Below, piece after piece: positions 49,236 through 60,278 of a DNA stretch of 64,000 bases. Below the pieces are notes generated by a model. The model was not told the origin of the DNA. It saw only the letters and a list, made by a program, of their open reading frames with translations, and did not search any database. The translations under genes and the position numbers were made by a program. Source of the stretch: Begonia masoniana (Eukaryota > Streptophyta > Magnoliopsida > Cucurbitales > Begoniaceae); contig CM039503.1 of the NCBI GenBank assembly GCA_022432975.1, positions 41,708,869 through 41,772,868 on the forward strand, given 5' to 3'. Every line of letters starts with the position of its first letter. The stretch's first letter is position 1.

Positions 49236-50658
49236 TTTGCTTTTTCTTTTCTTGTAGGAGTTGATCTTGTTGGAGACCCACTTGGAAGGATTCTTCATTT
49301 GGCCCATGAGAATTTGTCTTCTTGGCCCATGAATTGATGTAATTTTTGTTTTGAACTAATTTGGCAAACTCTAGCCTTTTTGTATGAACTATTTATAATT
49401 GCATCATGCCTTAGATTGTTGGTTAGGATTAGATTTATATTGGTGGATTATGGGTTGAAGACTTAGCCAACAAGGAAGAAAAGCCTTCAACAAATTGGAC
49501 CTAAATAAAGCCTTAGCCCAAAGAAGAGCCCACACTTAAGGTATGAAATTTGCAGGTACAAGTGTTAGTGGCAACAAGGCTCAATGACATGGCAAAAGCT
49601 TGGCCAAGGATCAAGAAGGGCTCGGCCTCCCTCAGAACCGTCGAATGGTGCGCATGGATGCTGCATCGTGGCCGCTGGATGGCGTGTGCGGCGCAGCAAT
49701 GCTGACCGTCAGATGGTGCACACAGAATCCGCCTTGGCATGCGCTGGAGCAGCTCCTCACCATCGATCGCCCACTCGCGCCTGCAACGCTAGCCATCAGA
49801 TTGCGCGCACAGGATCAGCATTCTGCACCGTTGATTAGGTGCGCTGCTGCATCATCTTGGTCTGCCAGATTGGCGCGCTGGCAGCGCCCTCCAATCGGCT
49901 GCGCGCGTGCGGATACTCCCTCCTAGCCGTCGATCAAGCTCTCATCCAATGGCTCACAATTGCTCTTCAATTTTTTCCAAACCCTAATCATCCACCCTAG
50001 GATTTTCTATATAAGCATAGCATTGGTGTTTGTAAACAACTTTTGGCCATTTTATGAGAATTTCCTTTCCCTAATCGATGAGTTAGAAGACCTTCGGGTA
50101 TTCCTCAATTTCTATCGAGTGGAGAGGTCCTCCATTGTTCCCCTAGCTTTAGGTTTCTAGATGAACTCTTACTCATTCCCTCACCTTTTTCTCTCTTGAG
50201 AGTTTAAGGTTTTGAGGAAGAAAACCTAGGCCTAAGTGGTTGTTTTCCTTTGGGAAAACTTGCACCCTAGAACACACGTAAGATATCTCTTGGGTCCGCC
50301 AAGGGTATTTCCCTTTCCATCAATTTTTCTTGCATTTTTATCTCTCCATTTCGGCCATACACCAATCACGCACTCCACTTCATCTTTATTACATTTTATC
50401 ACCATATTTTGTTTCATCTTCTCCACGGATTCACACACTTCTCCACCTTCATCTTTGCTTCATTTTCTTTAGCATTTCTCACATTTTCTTCCATCTAATA
50501 TTCGACCATCATCACACTCACCATCACCTTCATTTTAGTTACATTTTTGTCTTCATCCATTACATGTTTCTCCTCGGTTTTACACTTCTCACACACCCGA
50601 GCGCCTTTGTCTACTTTTTTGGGTTTACACGGTCCCTTTTCTAAGGGCCCCCATGTCA
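49231..50658 (+). repeat. 3' LTR of W, 5' end truncated
   Basis: It matches 37731-39108, with a missing 10-12-base segment near 49282 compared with the 5' LTR and scattered substitutions. The first about 66 bases are lost at the junction with X-e, where ATGAA is shared by both partners. It ends CCCCCATGTCA and is followed by the TSD GTCTG. Confidence 0.93.
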
Positions 50659-50663
50659 GTCTG

Positions 50664-51269
50664 GCCGGTGAGAGCCTAGAAATCTGTAAGGATTTGTTAT
50701 AGTTATACATGTTGGGTTGGTTTTAGCATATGCTGTGCATTTTTAACAAATCTCATTGATTGTTAAATAATGCGTTGGATTTTCATTGAATAGTGATTTT
50801 ACATGCAAATTCTATTAACATTGCATCGGATTTTAGTTGTTGAAATTGATTTCTCACTAATCGATTTATAGCATGCATTTTTATGAAAATGACATGTTTT
50901 GTTTTAAACTCAAATGATGTTTTCACTTTGATTTCTTAAAAAGTATAGTAGCATGGGATGAAGATTGAGCCTGAATTGTGTGGATAGAGACTGAGTTAGC
51001 TATTCTAGTTGTTAGATTTATATACTTAGTTATTGACTCATTATGTGAACTATCCTTATTTTTCAGATAGCGAGGACGTCACAAAGACCGGAAAGACAAG
51101 ACAAGGTAAAGATACAAAGAGGCATAGGTCTGGGGTTTGTGGAAAGTCACCTGACGTGATTGTTGTGTAATTTACATTTTTATTCGTTTCTGCTAGAGTA
51201 TTCTGATGATGATGTAATTGGTGATGTAGATATTTTAATTTATGAAATTTATGTTTGGTTGGAATAAAC
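50664..51269 (+). other. Segment of LTR U between W and V
   Basis: It resumes U after the W TSD. A/T-rich, with no gene. It contains a microexon-like stretch at 51067-51105 (TTTTTCAG before, GTAAAGATAC after) and GGTGATGTAG at 51229, which resembles the acceptor block of the other LTR families. Confidence 0.6.
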
Positions 51270-51895
51270 TATAACACCCGACATTTTTGCCATGTAAATA
51301 TTCCTGGAATTATTAAACGGTATTAATGGGAATATTTGTACAATGCGTGTTTTTACGAATTTATCGATGTTTTCAATTGAATATGTGTGATTCGTAAAAC
51401 CGATTCGGCAAACTAAATAGTAATTTAGTTAAAAACCAATAGTTAGAATTGCATGGAGGGGTAAATTGGGAATGAATTAAGGTAGGTGGGAGGGAGCCAA
51501 TGGATGGTTGCCAAATGTCCATAACTTGCTGAGAAACCTACCTATCGTCTTCTCTTCTCTTCTCTTCTCTTCTCTTCTACGTAAACCTTCATTTTCATCC
51601 TCCTCTCTGTTCTCTCTTCCAGGCGATTGAGACAAATTTTCAAAACTTGTTTCTTCTGTTTTCTTCTGTTTCCTTAAGCAAAGTTAATCATCTAACCTAG
51701 TTAACGAGTTTGGACAAGTTAAGATGTGAGTTTTGTGGAAGTTAAGGGTTATGATATTTTGAGAAAACTCACTGTTTTTGTATGAAAACAAGCTGGTTTG
51801 TTTTCTAAAGATTTGAATGGAGTCTGGAACATTTTCTACCAAGTTATTAGTTAGCATTTGCAGCTATGTTTATTTTCTTTACGTGTATGTTTTAG

Positions 51896-51943
51896 GTCTG
51901 TGTATAACTGAGACGTTCAAGACTTGCAACTCTACAGCAACAG
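51896..51943 (+). other. Putative LTR microexon (V), 48 nt
   Basis: GTATGTTTTAG precedes and GTAAGTTCATGC follows. A downstream block with TTACTGAGCTCTAGGCTCAT and then CTGTTGTAG (ending 52513) matches the acceptor blocks of R and X. Confidence 0.5.
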
Positions 51944-52944
51944 GTAAGTTCATGCGTATAGGTTCGGCCCTACAATACGAAGGTACTAGGTTTATGTTGT
52001 CGGGATTGCCGTTGGGTAGTTAAACCGTAGGTTATGTTTTAGGTTAAATATGTTTTATTTAATGTCTTGCTTTGTTATTCTGCCGCTTGTCTCTGTTATG
52101 TTCAAGCACCGTCCATGCATACACGTTTTTCCTGAAAGTCATGTAAATGTTTTCTGCACACGATTTGAAGTTAAGAAAGTTAAAATGTGAATGTAATGTA
52201 TGGTTAAGTGTGGACGAGGACTGGCATCCTGTTCTTGTCCTTCCCTGGGACTCATGTAAAACCGTCCTCGCCAAGGACACCCTGTACCTTGTCCTTCTCT
52301 AGGACCAGGCAAAATTACTAACCAAGGTCATGTCCCGTTATGTCAAGTATATATGTGCGCCAGTTCCTCTATAAGCCCCACTTATACCTCCCTGTCCAGT
52401 GAAATGTAATGTAATGTTCATGTATTTGAAAATGTTCATGCATAGCACGTGCACCACTTTGCATTGTATGTTCTTACTGAGCTCTAGGCTCATAGTTGAA
52501 CTCCCTGTTGTAGGTATGGATCCTCCAGAAGAGGACATTGTGCCTCAAGATGATGAGTTGATGTAGTTGGCGGGATGAGCTCATGGGGTTGTTGCTGCAG
52601 TTAGATAAATGTATTTCCTGTGAGGATGTATTTTTCTAAAGTTATGTCAAGTTCTGTACAGCTTTTGAGATTTTAAAATGATGTACAAACTTTCTGTTGA
52701 TGTATTTAAAACTTCTGTTGGACAGTTGAATGTATGTTTTAAAATATTCTGGAATTGTTTGGGATTTTCTCTTTTGGTTGTGCATGGATTGTCTCTGGTT
52801 TTAGAGCTATCCATGCAGTTCGATTTCTTAAACTTCTGTCATGTTTTCCATCATGTCCAAAATCATGTTTTGAAATCGGTTTTTGAAGTTTTATGCCGTC
52901 TGTTTTTATGTTCCCTGTTCATATGTCTTCCTGTTAAATGTAGT

Positions 52945-54651
52945 TCACTTCTGCTAGTGAACAGTAAACTTCTGCCTGTAGTTCACTTCTGCCGGTGAAC
53001 AGTAAACTTCTGCCTGTAGTTCACTTCTGCCGGTGAACAGTAAACTTCTGCCTGTAGTTCACTTCTGCCTGTAGTTCACTTCTGCCTGTAGTTCACTTCT
53101 GCCGGTGAACAGTAAACTTCTGCCTGTAGTTCACTTCTGCCTGTAGTTCACTTCTGCCGGTGAACAGTAAACTTCTGCATGTAGTTCACTTCTGCCGGTG
53201 AACAGTAAACTTCTGCCTGTAGTTCACTTCTGCCGGTGAACAGTAAACTTCTGCCTGTAGTTCACTTCTGCCTGTAGTTCACTTCTGCCGGTGAACAGTA
53301 AACTTCTGCATGTAGTTCACTTCTGCCTGTAGTTCACTTCTGCCTGTAGTTCACTTCTGCCGGTGAACAGTAAACTTCTGCCTGTAGTTCACTTCTGCCG
53401 GTGAACAGTAAACTTCTGCCTGTAGTTCACTTCTGCCGGTGAACAGTAAACTTCTGCCTGTAGTTCACTTCTGCCTGTAGTTCACTTCTGCCTGTAGTTC
53501 ACTTCTGCCGGTGAACAGTAAACTTCTGCCTGTAGTTCACTTCTGCCTGTAGTTCACTTCTGCCTGTAGTTCACTTCTGCCGGTGAACAGTAAACTTCTG
53601 CCTGTAGTTCACTTCTGCCGGTGAACAGTAAACTTCTGCCTGTAGTTCACTTCTGCCTGTAGTTCACTTCTGCCTGTAGTTCACTTCTGCCGGTGAACAG
53701 TAAACTTCTGCCTGTAGTTCACTTCTGCCTGTAGTTCACTTCTGCCTGTAGTTCACTTCTGCCTGTAGTTCACTTCTGCCGGTGAACAGTAAACTTCTGC
53801 CTGTAGTTCACTTCTGCCGGTGAACAGTAAACTTCTGCCTGTAGTTCACTTCTGCCGGTGAACAGTAAACTTCTGCCTGTAGTTCACTTCTGCCGGTGAA
53901 CAGTAAACTTCTGCCTGTAGTTCACTTCTGCCGGTGAACAGTAAACTTCTGCCTGTAGTTCACTTCTGCCTGTAGTTCACTTCTGCCTGTAGTTCACTTC
54001 TGCCGGTGAACAGTAAACTTCTGCCTGTAGTTCACTTCTGCCTGTAGTTCACTTCTGCCGGTGAACAGTAAACTTCTGCCTGTAGTTCACTTCTGCCTGT
54101 AGTTCACTTCTGCCGGTGAACAGTAAACTTCTGCCTGTAGTTCACTTCTGCCTGTAGTTCACTTCTGCCTGTAGTTCACTTCTGCCGGTGAACAGTAAAC
54201 TTCTGCCTGTAGTTCACTTCTGCCGGTGAACAGTAAACTTCTGCCTGTAGTTCACTTCTGCCGGTGAACAGTAAACTTCTGCCTGTAGTTCACTTCTGCC
54301 TGTAGTTCACTTCTGCCGGTGAACAGTAAACTTCTGCCTGTAGTTCACTTCTGCCTGTAGTTCACTTCTGCCGGTGAACAGTAAACTTCTGCCTGTAGTT
54401 CACTTCTGCCGGTGAACAGTAAACTTCTGCCTGTAGTTCACTTCTGCCTGTAGTTCACTTCTGCCGGTGAACAGTAAACTTCTGCCTGTAGTTCACTTCT
54501 GCCGGTGAACAGTAAACTTCTGCCTGTAGTTCACTTCTGCCTGTAGTTCACTTCTGCCTGTAGTTCACTTCTGCCTGTAGTTCACTTCTGCCTGTAGTTC
54601 ACTTCTGCCGGTGAACAGTAAACTTCTGCCTGTAGTTCACTTCTGCCGGTG
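52945..54651 (+). repeat. Two-unit (A/B) tandem array in V
   Basis: It is built from A = CTTCTGCCTGTAGTTCA (17 bp) and B = CTTCTGCCGGTGAACAGTAA plus A (21 bp). Every B is followed by an A. Runs of A vary from one to about five. A variant A with CTGCATG appears at about 53174 and 53304. The first B reads CTGCTAGTG. Confidence 0.92.
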
Positions 54652-54662
54652 TATTAGGGAAA

Positions 54663-56463
54663 CATCATCCGATGGCTTATTACACTACATCTGCCGATCG
54701 CTAGACGACAAAATAACACTTTCATCATCCGATGGCTTATTACACTACATCTGCCGATCGCTAGACGACAAAATAACACTTTCATCATCCGATGGCTTAT
54801 TACACTACATCTGCCGATCGCTAGACGACAAAATAACACTTTCATCATCCGATGGCTTATTACACTACATCTGCCGATCGCTAGACGACAAAATAACACT
54901 TTCATCATCCGATGGCTTATTACACTACATCTGCCGATCGCTAGACGACAAAATAACACTTTCATCATCCGATGGCTTATTACACTACATCTGCCGATCG
55001 CTAGACGACAAAATAACACTTTCATCATCCGATGGCTTATTACACTACATCTGCCGATCGCTAGACGACAAAATAACACTTTCATCATCCGATGGCTTAT
55101 TACACTACATCTGCCGATCGCTAGACGACAAAATAACACTTTCATCATCCGATGGCTTATTACACTACATCTGCCGATCGCTAGACGACAAAATAACACT
55201 TTCATCATCCGATGGCTTATTACACTACATCTGCCGATCGCTAGACGACAAAATAACACTTTCATCATCCGATGGCTTATTACACTACATCTGCCGATCG
55301 CTAGACGACAAAATAACACTTTCATCATCCGATGGCTTATTACACTACATCTGCCGATCGCTAGACGACAAAATAACACTTTCATCATCCGATGGCTTAT
55401 TACACTACATCTGCCGATCGCTAGACGACAAAATAACACTTTCATCATCCGATGGCTTATTACACTACATCTGCCGATCGCTAGACGACAAAATAACACT
55501 TTCATCATCCGATGGCTTATTACACTACATCTGCCGATCGCTAGACGACAAAATAACACTTTCATCATCCGATGGCTTATTACACTACATCTGCCGATCG
55601 CTAGACGACAAAATAACACTTTCATCATCCGATGGCTTATTACACTACATCTGCCGATCGCTAGACGACAAAATAACACTTTCATCATCCGATGGCTTAT
55701 TACACTACATCTGCCGATCGCTAGACGACAAAATAACACTTTCATCATCCGATGGCTTATTACACTACATCTGCCGATCGCTAGACGACAAAATAACACT
55801 TTCATCATCCGATGGCTTATTACACTACATCTGCCGATCGCTAGACGACAAAATAACACTTTCATCATCCGATGGCTTATTACACTACATCTGCCGATCG
55901 CTAGACGACAAAATAACACTTTCATCATCCGATGGCTTATTACACTACATCTGCCGATCGCTAGACGACAAAATAACACTTTCATCATCCGATGGCTTAT
56001 TACACTACATCTGCCGATCGCTAGACGACAAAATAACACTTTCATCATCCGATGGCTTATTACACTACATCTGCCGATCGCTAGACGACAAAATAACACT
56101 TTCATCATCCGATGGCTTATTACACTACATCTGCCGATCGCTAGACGACAAAATAACACTTTCATCATCCGATGGCTTATTACACTACATCTGCCGATCG
56201 CTAGACGACAAAATAACACTTTCATCATCCGATGGCTTATTACACTACATCTGCCGATCGCTAGACGACAAAATAACACTTTCATCATCCGATGGCTTAT
56301 TACACTACATCTGCCGATCGCTAGACGACAAAATAACACTTTCATCATCCGATGGCTTATTACACTACATCTGCCGATCGCTAGACGACAAAATAACACT
56401 TTCATCATCCGATGGCTTATTACACTACATCTGCCGATCGCTAGACGACAAAATAACACTTTC
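54663..56463 (-). repeat. 60-bp tandem array, 30 identical copies
   Basis: Same unit as at 46949-49235, in the opposite orientation, differing at one base (AAGTGTTATT here, AAGTATTATT there). No difference among the 30 units is visible over 1.8 kb. The open frames of about 600 codons on both strands follow from the 60-bp period. Confidence 0.95.
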
Positions 56464-57982
56464 AGGGTCCTAATCGCCTCTCCAGTCCTGCACTGTCACT
56501 TTGAGTAACCTCCAGCAACCAAGCTTAGACCTCCTCATTAACCTTGAGTTCCTCACCTGAAAACTCGTCACCTACATCATAAGGTTCAAACTATAAGCCT
56601 AATACTTAGTAAGGAATGCAACACTAACATGGATGCATGAATGCATAATTTGGGAAAATCACATGCTCATAAGTCTTTTCTTGTTCATGTCTTTGCTCGT
56701 AATCATCATTCATAGTCATGGATCATATTCATCATTCACAGTCGTTGATCATAATCATCATTCATAATCATTGGTCATATTCATCATTCATAGTCATTGA
56801 TCGTATTCTTTGTTTAGGTTGTGTGGATCAAGAGAGGATTTGTGCCGGTAAAGGGGGTTCGACAGTGAGTTTGATCTTGTTCCCTACTGCGAGTCGTATT
56901 CATATGTCCTTCTTTGGACTGTGACATACGCCGAACCACCCCCAACCCTCACTTAATCCACGTTGCATAAGTCTTATATATATACATATACACATACATA
57001 TCTTGTTCATGGAAAACATGCGTTAAAACGTTTTCTTATGCTTGAGAAACATTCATGATGCATGACATGAGGACTTTTAACTCTTCAAACCGTGACAAGG
57101 ATCATACCAGAGCATACAACTTCTCATTCACTAGTAGGTCATCAAATAGTATAACTCGCAACATACATAAATCCTTCAAGTGCAGACAGACTCATTATCA
57201 TAAAGTAAACATTTGACATCTATACAACCTAGTACTCCCACGATGTAGGGCTCTATTAGCCGGAAATCTTAATACATTCACTTACCTGGTCTCCTTAGCA
57301 CTTGAGCTCCTTTCTCTTCAAACTTCTTCACCTAAACATTTACATTGCAGTAGTTAAAACAAAAGTCCTAATACCCTACTCATAGATCATCCTAGGATCT
57401 ATTAGCTAAAGTCATTCCCGAATCCTTGGTTTGATATACTGTGCAAAATCTGAAATCCAAAATAAAACAAACAAGTTCCACTATCGATTAAATCTGAGTT
57501 GATTACTTAAAATGTCCAGAATCGATTCGGGTTGACATTACTACTCTCGGATTTCAAAATGTTCCTATCAATACTCGGCCATTGAAGAATCCAAAACTTC
57601 AATACTGAGCTGAAAACAGAGCTAATAAACTAACAAATAGCCACATTGTCTAATGTATACCTCAGGCGTAGACTAGTCGAGTGGTGGCGGAGTAAACCGG
57701 CCGCGAGGAGAGTTTGCTGGCAGCAGAGAGTAAGAACTTGCGAGAGAAGAAATCGCCGGAATGGGTGGTGTCGGCTACCGTGATTTAAATGAGGTTTAAA
57801 TCCTTCCCTTTTTCTTTAAATACAGGCCTTAATCCTCCATTATTACAACTTTGCCACTCAACCTAGTTTAGATCCACATGTAATTAATTAAGCTTGGCAT
57901 AAATCCTAAACTATCAAGATTAAATATTTATGACCGTTAATACAGTTAAGAAAATCACCTGGCCGTTGACTCGGGTGTTACA
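54663..57982 (-). mobile_element. Truncated LTR of family X (X-f)
   Basis: On the - strand it starts TGTAACACCCGAGTCAACGG at 57982 and follows X-c through the leader, microexon zone (about 57290-57340), hairpins (about 56905) and acceptor block (about 56573). It then enters the 60-bp array and stops in it. Ten or eleven bases (TATTAGGGAA) with no clear origin separate it from the V array. The LTR's own 3' end is lost, so no TSD can be read. Confidence 0.88.
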
Positions 57983-58883
57983 CTTCCGCCCGATTTAGTC
58001 ACATCTTCCGCCTTACTCCTTCCGCCCAATTTATTTGCTTCTTCCGCCCAGTTTAATTACTTCTTCTGCCCTATATCACTCAATCCTGTCATTCACTGTA
58101 GCCCTCTTTCACAGTAGGTCTTTCAGTTATTGATTTCCCATATTATTTACTGTTTTATTTCTGTTCTTCATATCTCCTCGTCTTTCTGCTCTCATTCAGA
58201 GTACTCGTCCACATTTTTAGGTTCCTGTTCTTTTCTGTTGTATTCTGTACATTCGTTCTTCCCTGTTTTATTCTGCTCATTCACTCCAGTCGTCCATTTC
58301 TATTTTATGATTTCCTGTCTTCACGTCTTCAGGTTTAAGAGTTTTAAAAAGGGCAAAAGTTCTTACATCCAAAGTTTATTTTGCTTTCTATTTCTGTTGG
58401 TTATTCTGTTGACTATTTCAATTGACCACTCCAGTTTTGAGTCTTCAGAATTTTATGTTTTCTGACTTCAATCTTCCTGTTTTACATCTGTCTTCCTGTT
58501 TTCCTTCTGTTACTTATCCCCGTAGCCTGATTTTTAAATTGCCTTCCAGTCTTAAATTTCCATAGAAGGTTTCTACTCTGTGTATAGTTTTTATAAATGT
58601 TTAAAAGTTCAAAAAAAAAATATGTCCCATTTCCTGTTAAATGTCCAGAGTGATGTCACCTCGGCCCCGATCGGGTCTGGGGCCGTCACATAAATTGAGG
58701 ATGATCTTATTTTAGGATGCTAGGTAGTATTGTGTGGTCAACGTTCCCACTTAGGGAACGTGTGTATGACATGGACGTCGTGGTCGAGTTGATCAGGTCG
58801 TTGTCGTTGGTTTGAATTTCCCACCTCGGGAATCCATTCCACCGTCGGGGTAGGGTTGGGTCAGGCCGAGCTGGGCCCTAACA

Positions 58884-59790
58884 TCCCAAGATGTGGAGGC
58901 TCCAGGATCTCCCTTGAGCATCCAAGACCTGTTGACTTCGACTAGGCCCATCCGAGTCAAATGGGTCCTATCAAATACATCGACGGATCTGTTTGATCTC
59001 ATCTGCTTTCCACTAAGCACATGAAGTTGATATCACTGGACGACTTTCCAAATCAAAGTCCTGTATGACAGATTCTTATTCTTGGTTCGCTCGACCTCAT
59101 GCATGTGACATATAATCATGTATCTCGGGTCGAACATCATGTTGCTGTAGAGCTTTTCAATGACATACAGATCCATCCAGTTGACGAGATCACTATGATC
59201 ATCCCTCTGCAGGAGGGTGTGGCTGATCAGGATGTGAAGAACCCTAGCTTTGGCATTTAGATTCTTCGATCTCGGCTTCACGAACACTGCAATACCTGAA
59301 TTGCAGTGGATTTGCCTAAGGAATTCTAGTTCCTCTGCTGTTTTGGCAAAATCACACTATCGGAAAGCGTGATTATATCTCTCTGCATCTTAGCAATTCG
59401 TTGATAAGAGCTGAAGATACGAAAATATCTATACCGAATAGGTACGTCTTCAAGCAGCCCGACTTCTCGGTACTACACAAGTTCATATAAAATAAGCGAA
59501 TAAATCTATCGCAGTTGTCGCCCCTCATGTCGTACACCCCGTGTAAGGAGATGACGTCAAACATTTCCTTGATATCCAAAGACTCCAAACCGCTAAAGTT
59601 GGCAGTTTTTCCATAAATAATTGAGCAGATTCTCGTATCCCGCTCGAACTGCTCTTGACCTTTGGTTACAAAATTTCATGGATAAATAACCAAGAGGCGG
59701 TTTAGGCACTTGATTCGGCACCCGGTTTGATGGGACACTTTCTGCCATCCGGGGAGTCTTTCGACCAATAAACATTCTTGTGGGGGTCAT
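58884..59790 (-). pseudogene. ORF H, N-terminal and central part (plant transposon-associated protein)
   Basis: Starting from MTPTRMFIGRKTPRMAESVP at 59790, pieces in shifting frames read LDIKEMFDVISLHGVYDMRG, then FGIDIFVSSALINELL, then ARVLHILISHTL, LVNWMDLYVIEKL and MFDPRYMIICHM. The last block resembles the conserved core of the Pfam 'putative plant transposon protein' family, also seen in Athila-type ORF1 proteins. The reading passes RSVDVFDRTHLTRMG and runs in frame into the C-terminal part at 14222 once U is removed. At least two frameshifts and several stops make it a pseudogene. Family membership is by recollection; a profile search would settle it. Confidence 0.6.
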
Positions 59791-60278
59791 TTTTCGGTTT
59801 GATGGTTTTTTTGAATTTTCAGGTTTTTTGTGATTTTGGGCAAGAAAATAGACCAGATTTGGGGACTTTTAACGCGAAAAAACCCTCTCTTTTAGATTTT
59901 GGTGAAAATTTGAGGATTTTTGGTGATTTTTAGCTTGGGCTTAGGGATTTGGCTCGGTTTTAGCATTTTCTCGAAGGTTTTTTGCAGATTTCGGCAAAAA
60001 AACCCTCGGTTTTGGGATTTTCGCTAAAAAATCGAGGGTTTTTGGCAATTTTTAGCTCAGGCTTATAGTTTTGACTCGATTTTGGGATTTCTTCGAAGGT
60101 TTTTTGCTGATTTCAGTGACAAACGCTTGGATTTGAGAATGTTGGTTGCAAAACGCTCATATTTAAGGATTTGGACGAGAAAAAAATCATCTAAATGAGG
60201 TTTGTCGGCTTTTATCCTTATCCAGATTGGTCCCCCGTTTGAGGGTGAACACCACTGCGTGTTCTTCTAACGGAGACC
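59791..60278 (-). repeat. Upstream flank of H with a tandem duplication of about 120 bp
   Basis: TTTTTTGCAGATTTCGGCAAAAAAACCC and CTCGAAGGTTTTTTGC-type phrases occur twice: 59870-59990 and 59991-60112 align at about 120 bp spacing. No gene is visible. This would be the promoter and leader side of H. Confidence 0.7.

Larger units (their letters stand above)
37665..50658 (+). mobile_element. Ty3/gypsy element W, pol deleted, split by X-e
   Basis: Ends are TGACATGACAAGG and CCCCCATGTCA, with the 7-bp terminal inverted repeat TGACATG/CATGTCA. A perfect TSD GTCTG lies at 37660-37664 and 50659-50663. It has a 5' LTR, primer site, broken gag-pro and a nearly full 3' LTR. Reverse transcriptase, RNase H and integrase are missing: a deletion starting within the inserted X-e took them and the first about 66 bases of the 3' LTR. 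The clade is uncertain. The LTRs lack the TGTAAC type, and the gag resembles those of plant chromoviruses. Confidence 0.92.
51270..58690 (+). mobile_element. Solo LTR V, split by X-f
   Basis: It starts TATAACACCCGACATTTTTG (TGTAAC with one change) and ends GGTCTGGGGCCGTCACA. Flanks TAAAC (51265-51269) and TAAAT (58691-58695) form a TSD with one difference. Native length is about 4.1 kb, of which 1.7 kb is the A/B array. The right native part (57983-58690) opens with CTTCCGCCCGATTT-type repeats, related to the array unit. It has a (TCTTC)n microsatellite at about 51546-51577. Confidence 0.8.
14223..58883 (+). mobile_element. Solo LTR U, containing Z-R, W and V
   Basis: The start is TGTAACGGTTTG and the end CTGGGCCCTAACA. 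Flanks are TCCCG (14218-14222) and TCCCA (58884-58888), a TSD with one change. Support comes from ORF H, whose frame is restored when U is removed. Native U segments are 14223-15178, 37257-37664, 50664-51269 and 58696-58883, about 2.16 kb in all. They include a GA-rich tract (about 14775-14910), a GATCGATCGC hairpin cluster and a microexon-like stretch (51067-51105). The outer end is the least certain LTR boundary in the window. Confidence 0.7.

Noticed and set aside
54611..56473. Open frames of 620 (+) and 601 (-) codons encoding 20-residue repeats
   Set aside because: They arise because the repeat unit is 60 bp, a multiple of three, and stay open on both strands. The array is LTR sequence and has no start context or homology.
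14214..58888. An 8-9-bp TSD (AACATCCC) around U, which would make U a DNA transposon
   Set aside because: The AACA on the right is also the expected LTR end (CTAACA), and U has LTR-type ends and leader signals. A 5-bp TSD (TCCCG/TCCCA) with TG...CA ends explains the data and restores the H frame.
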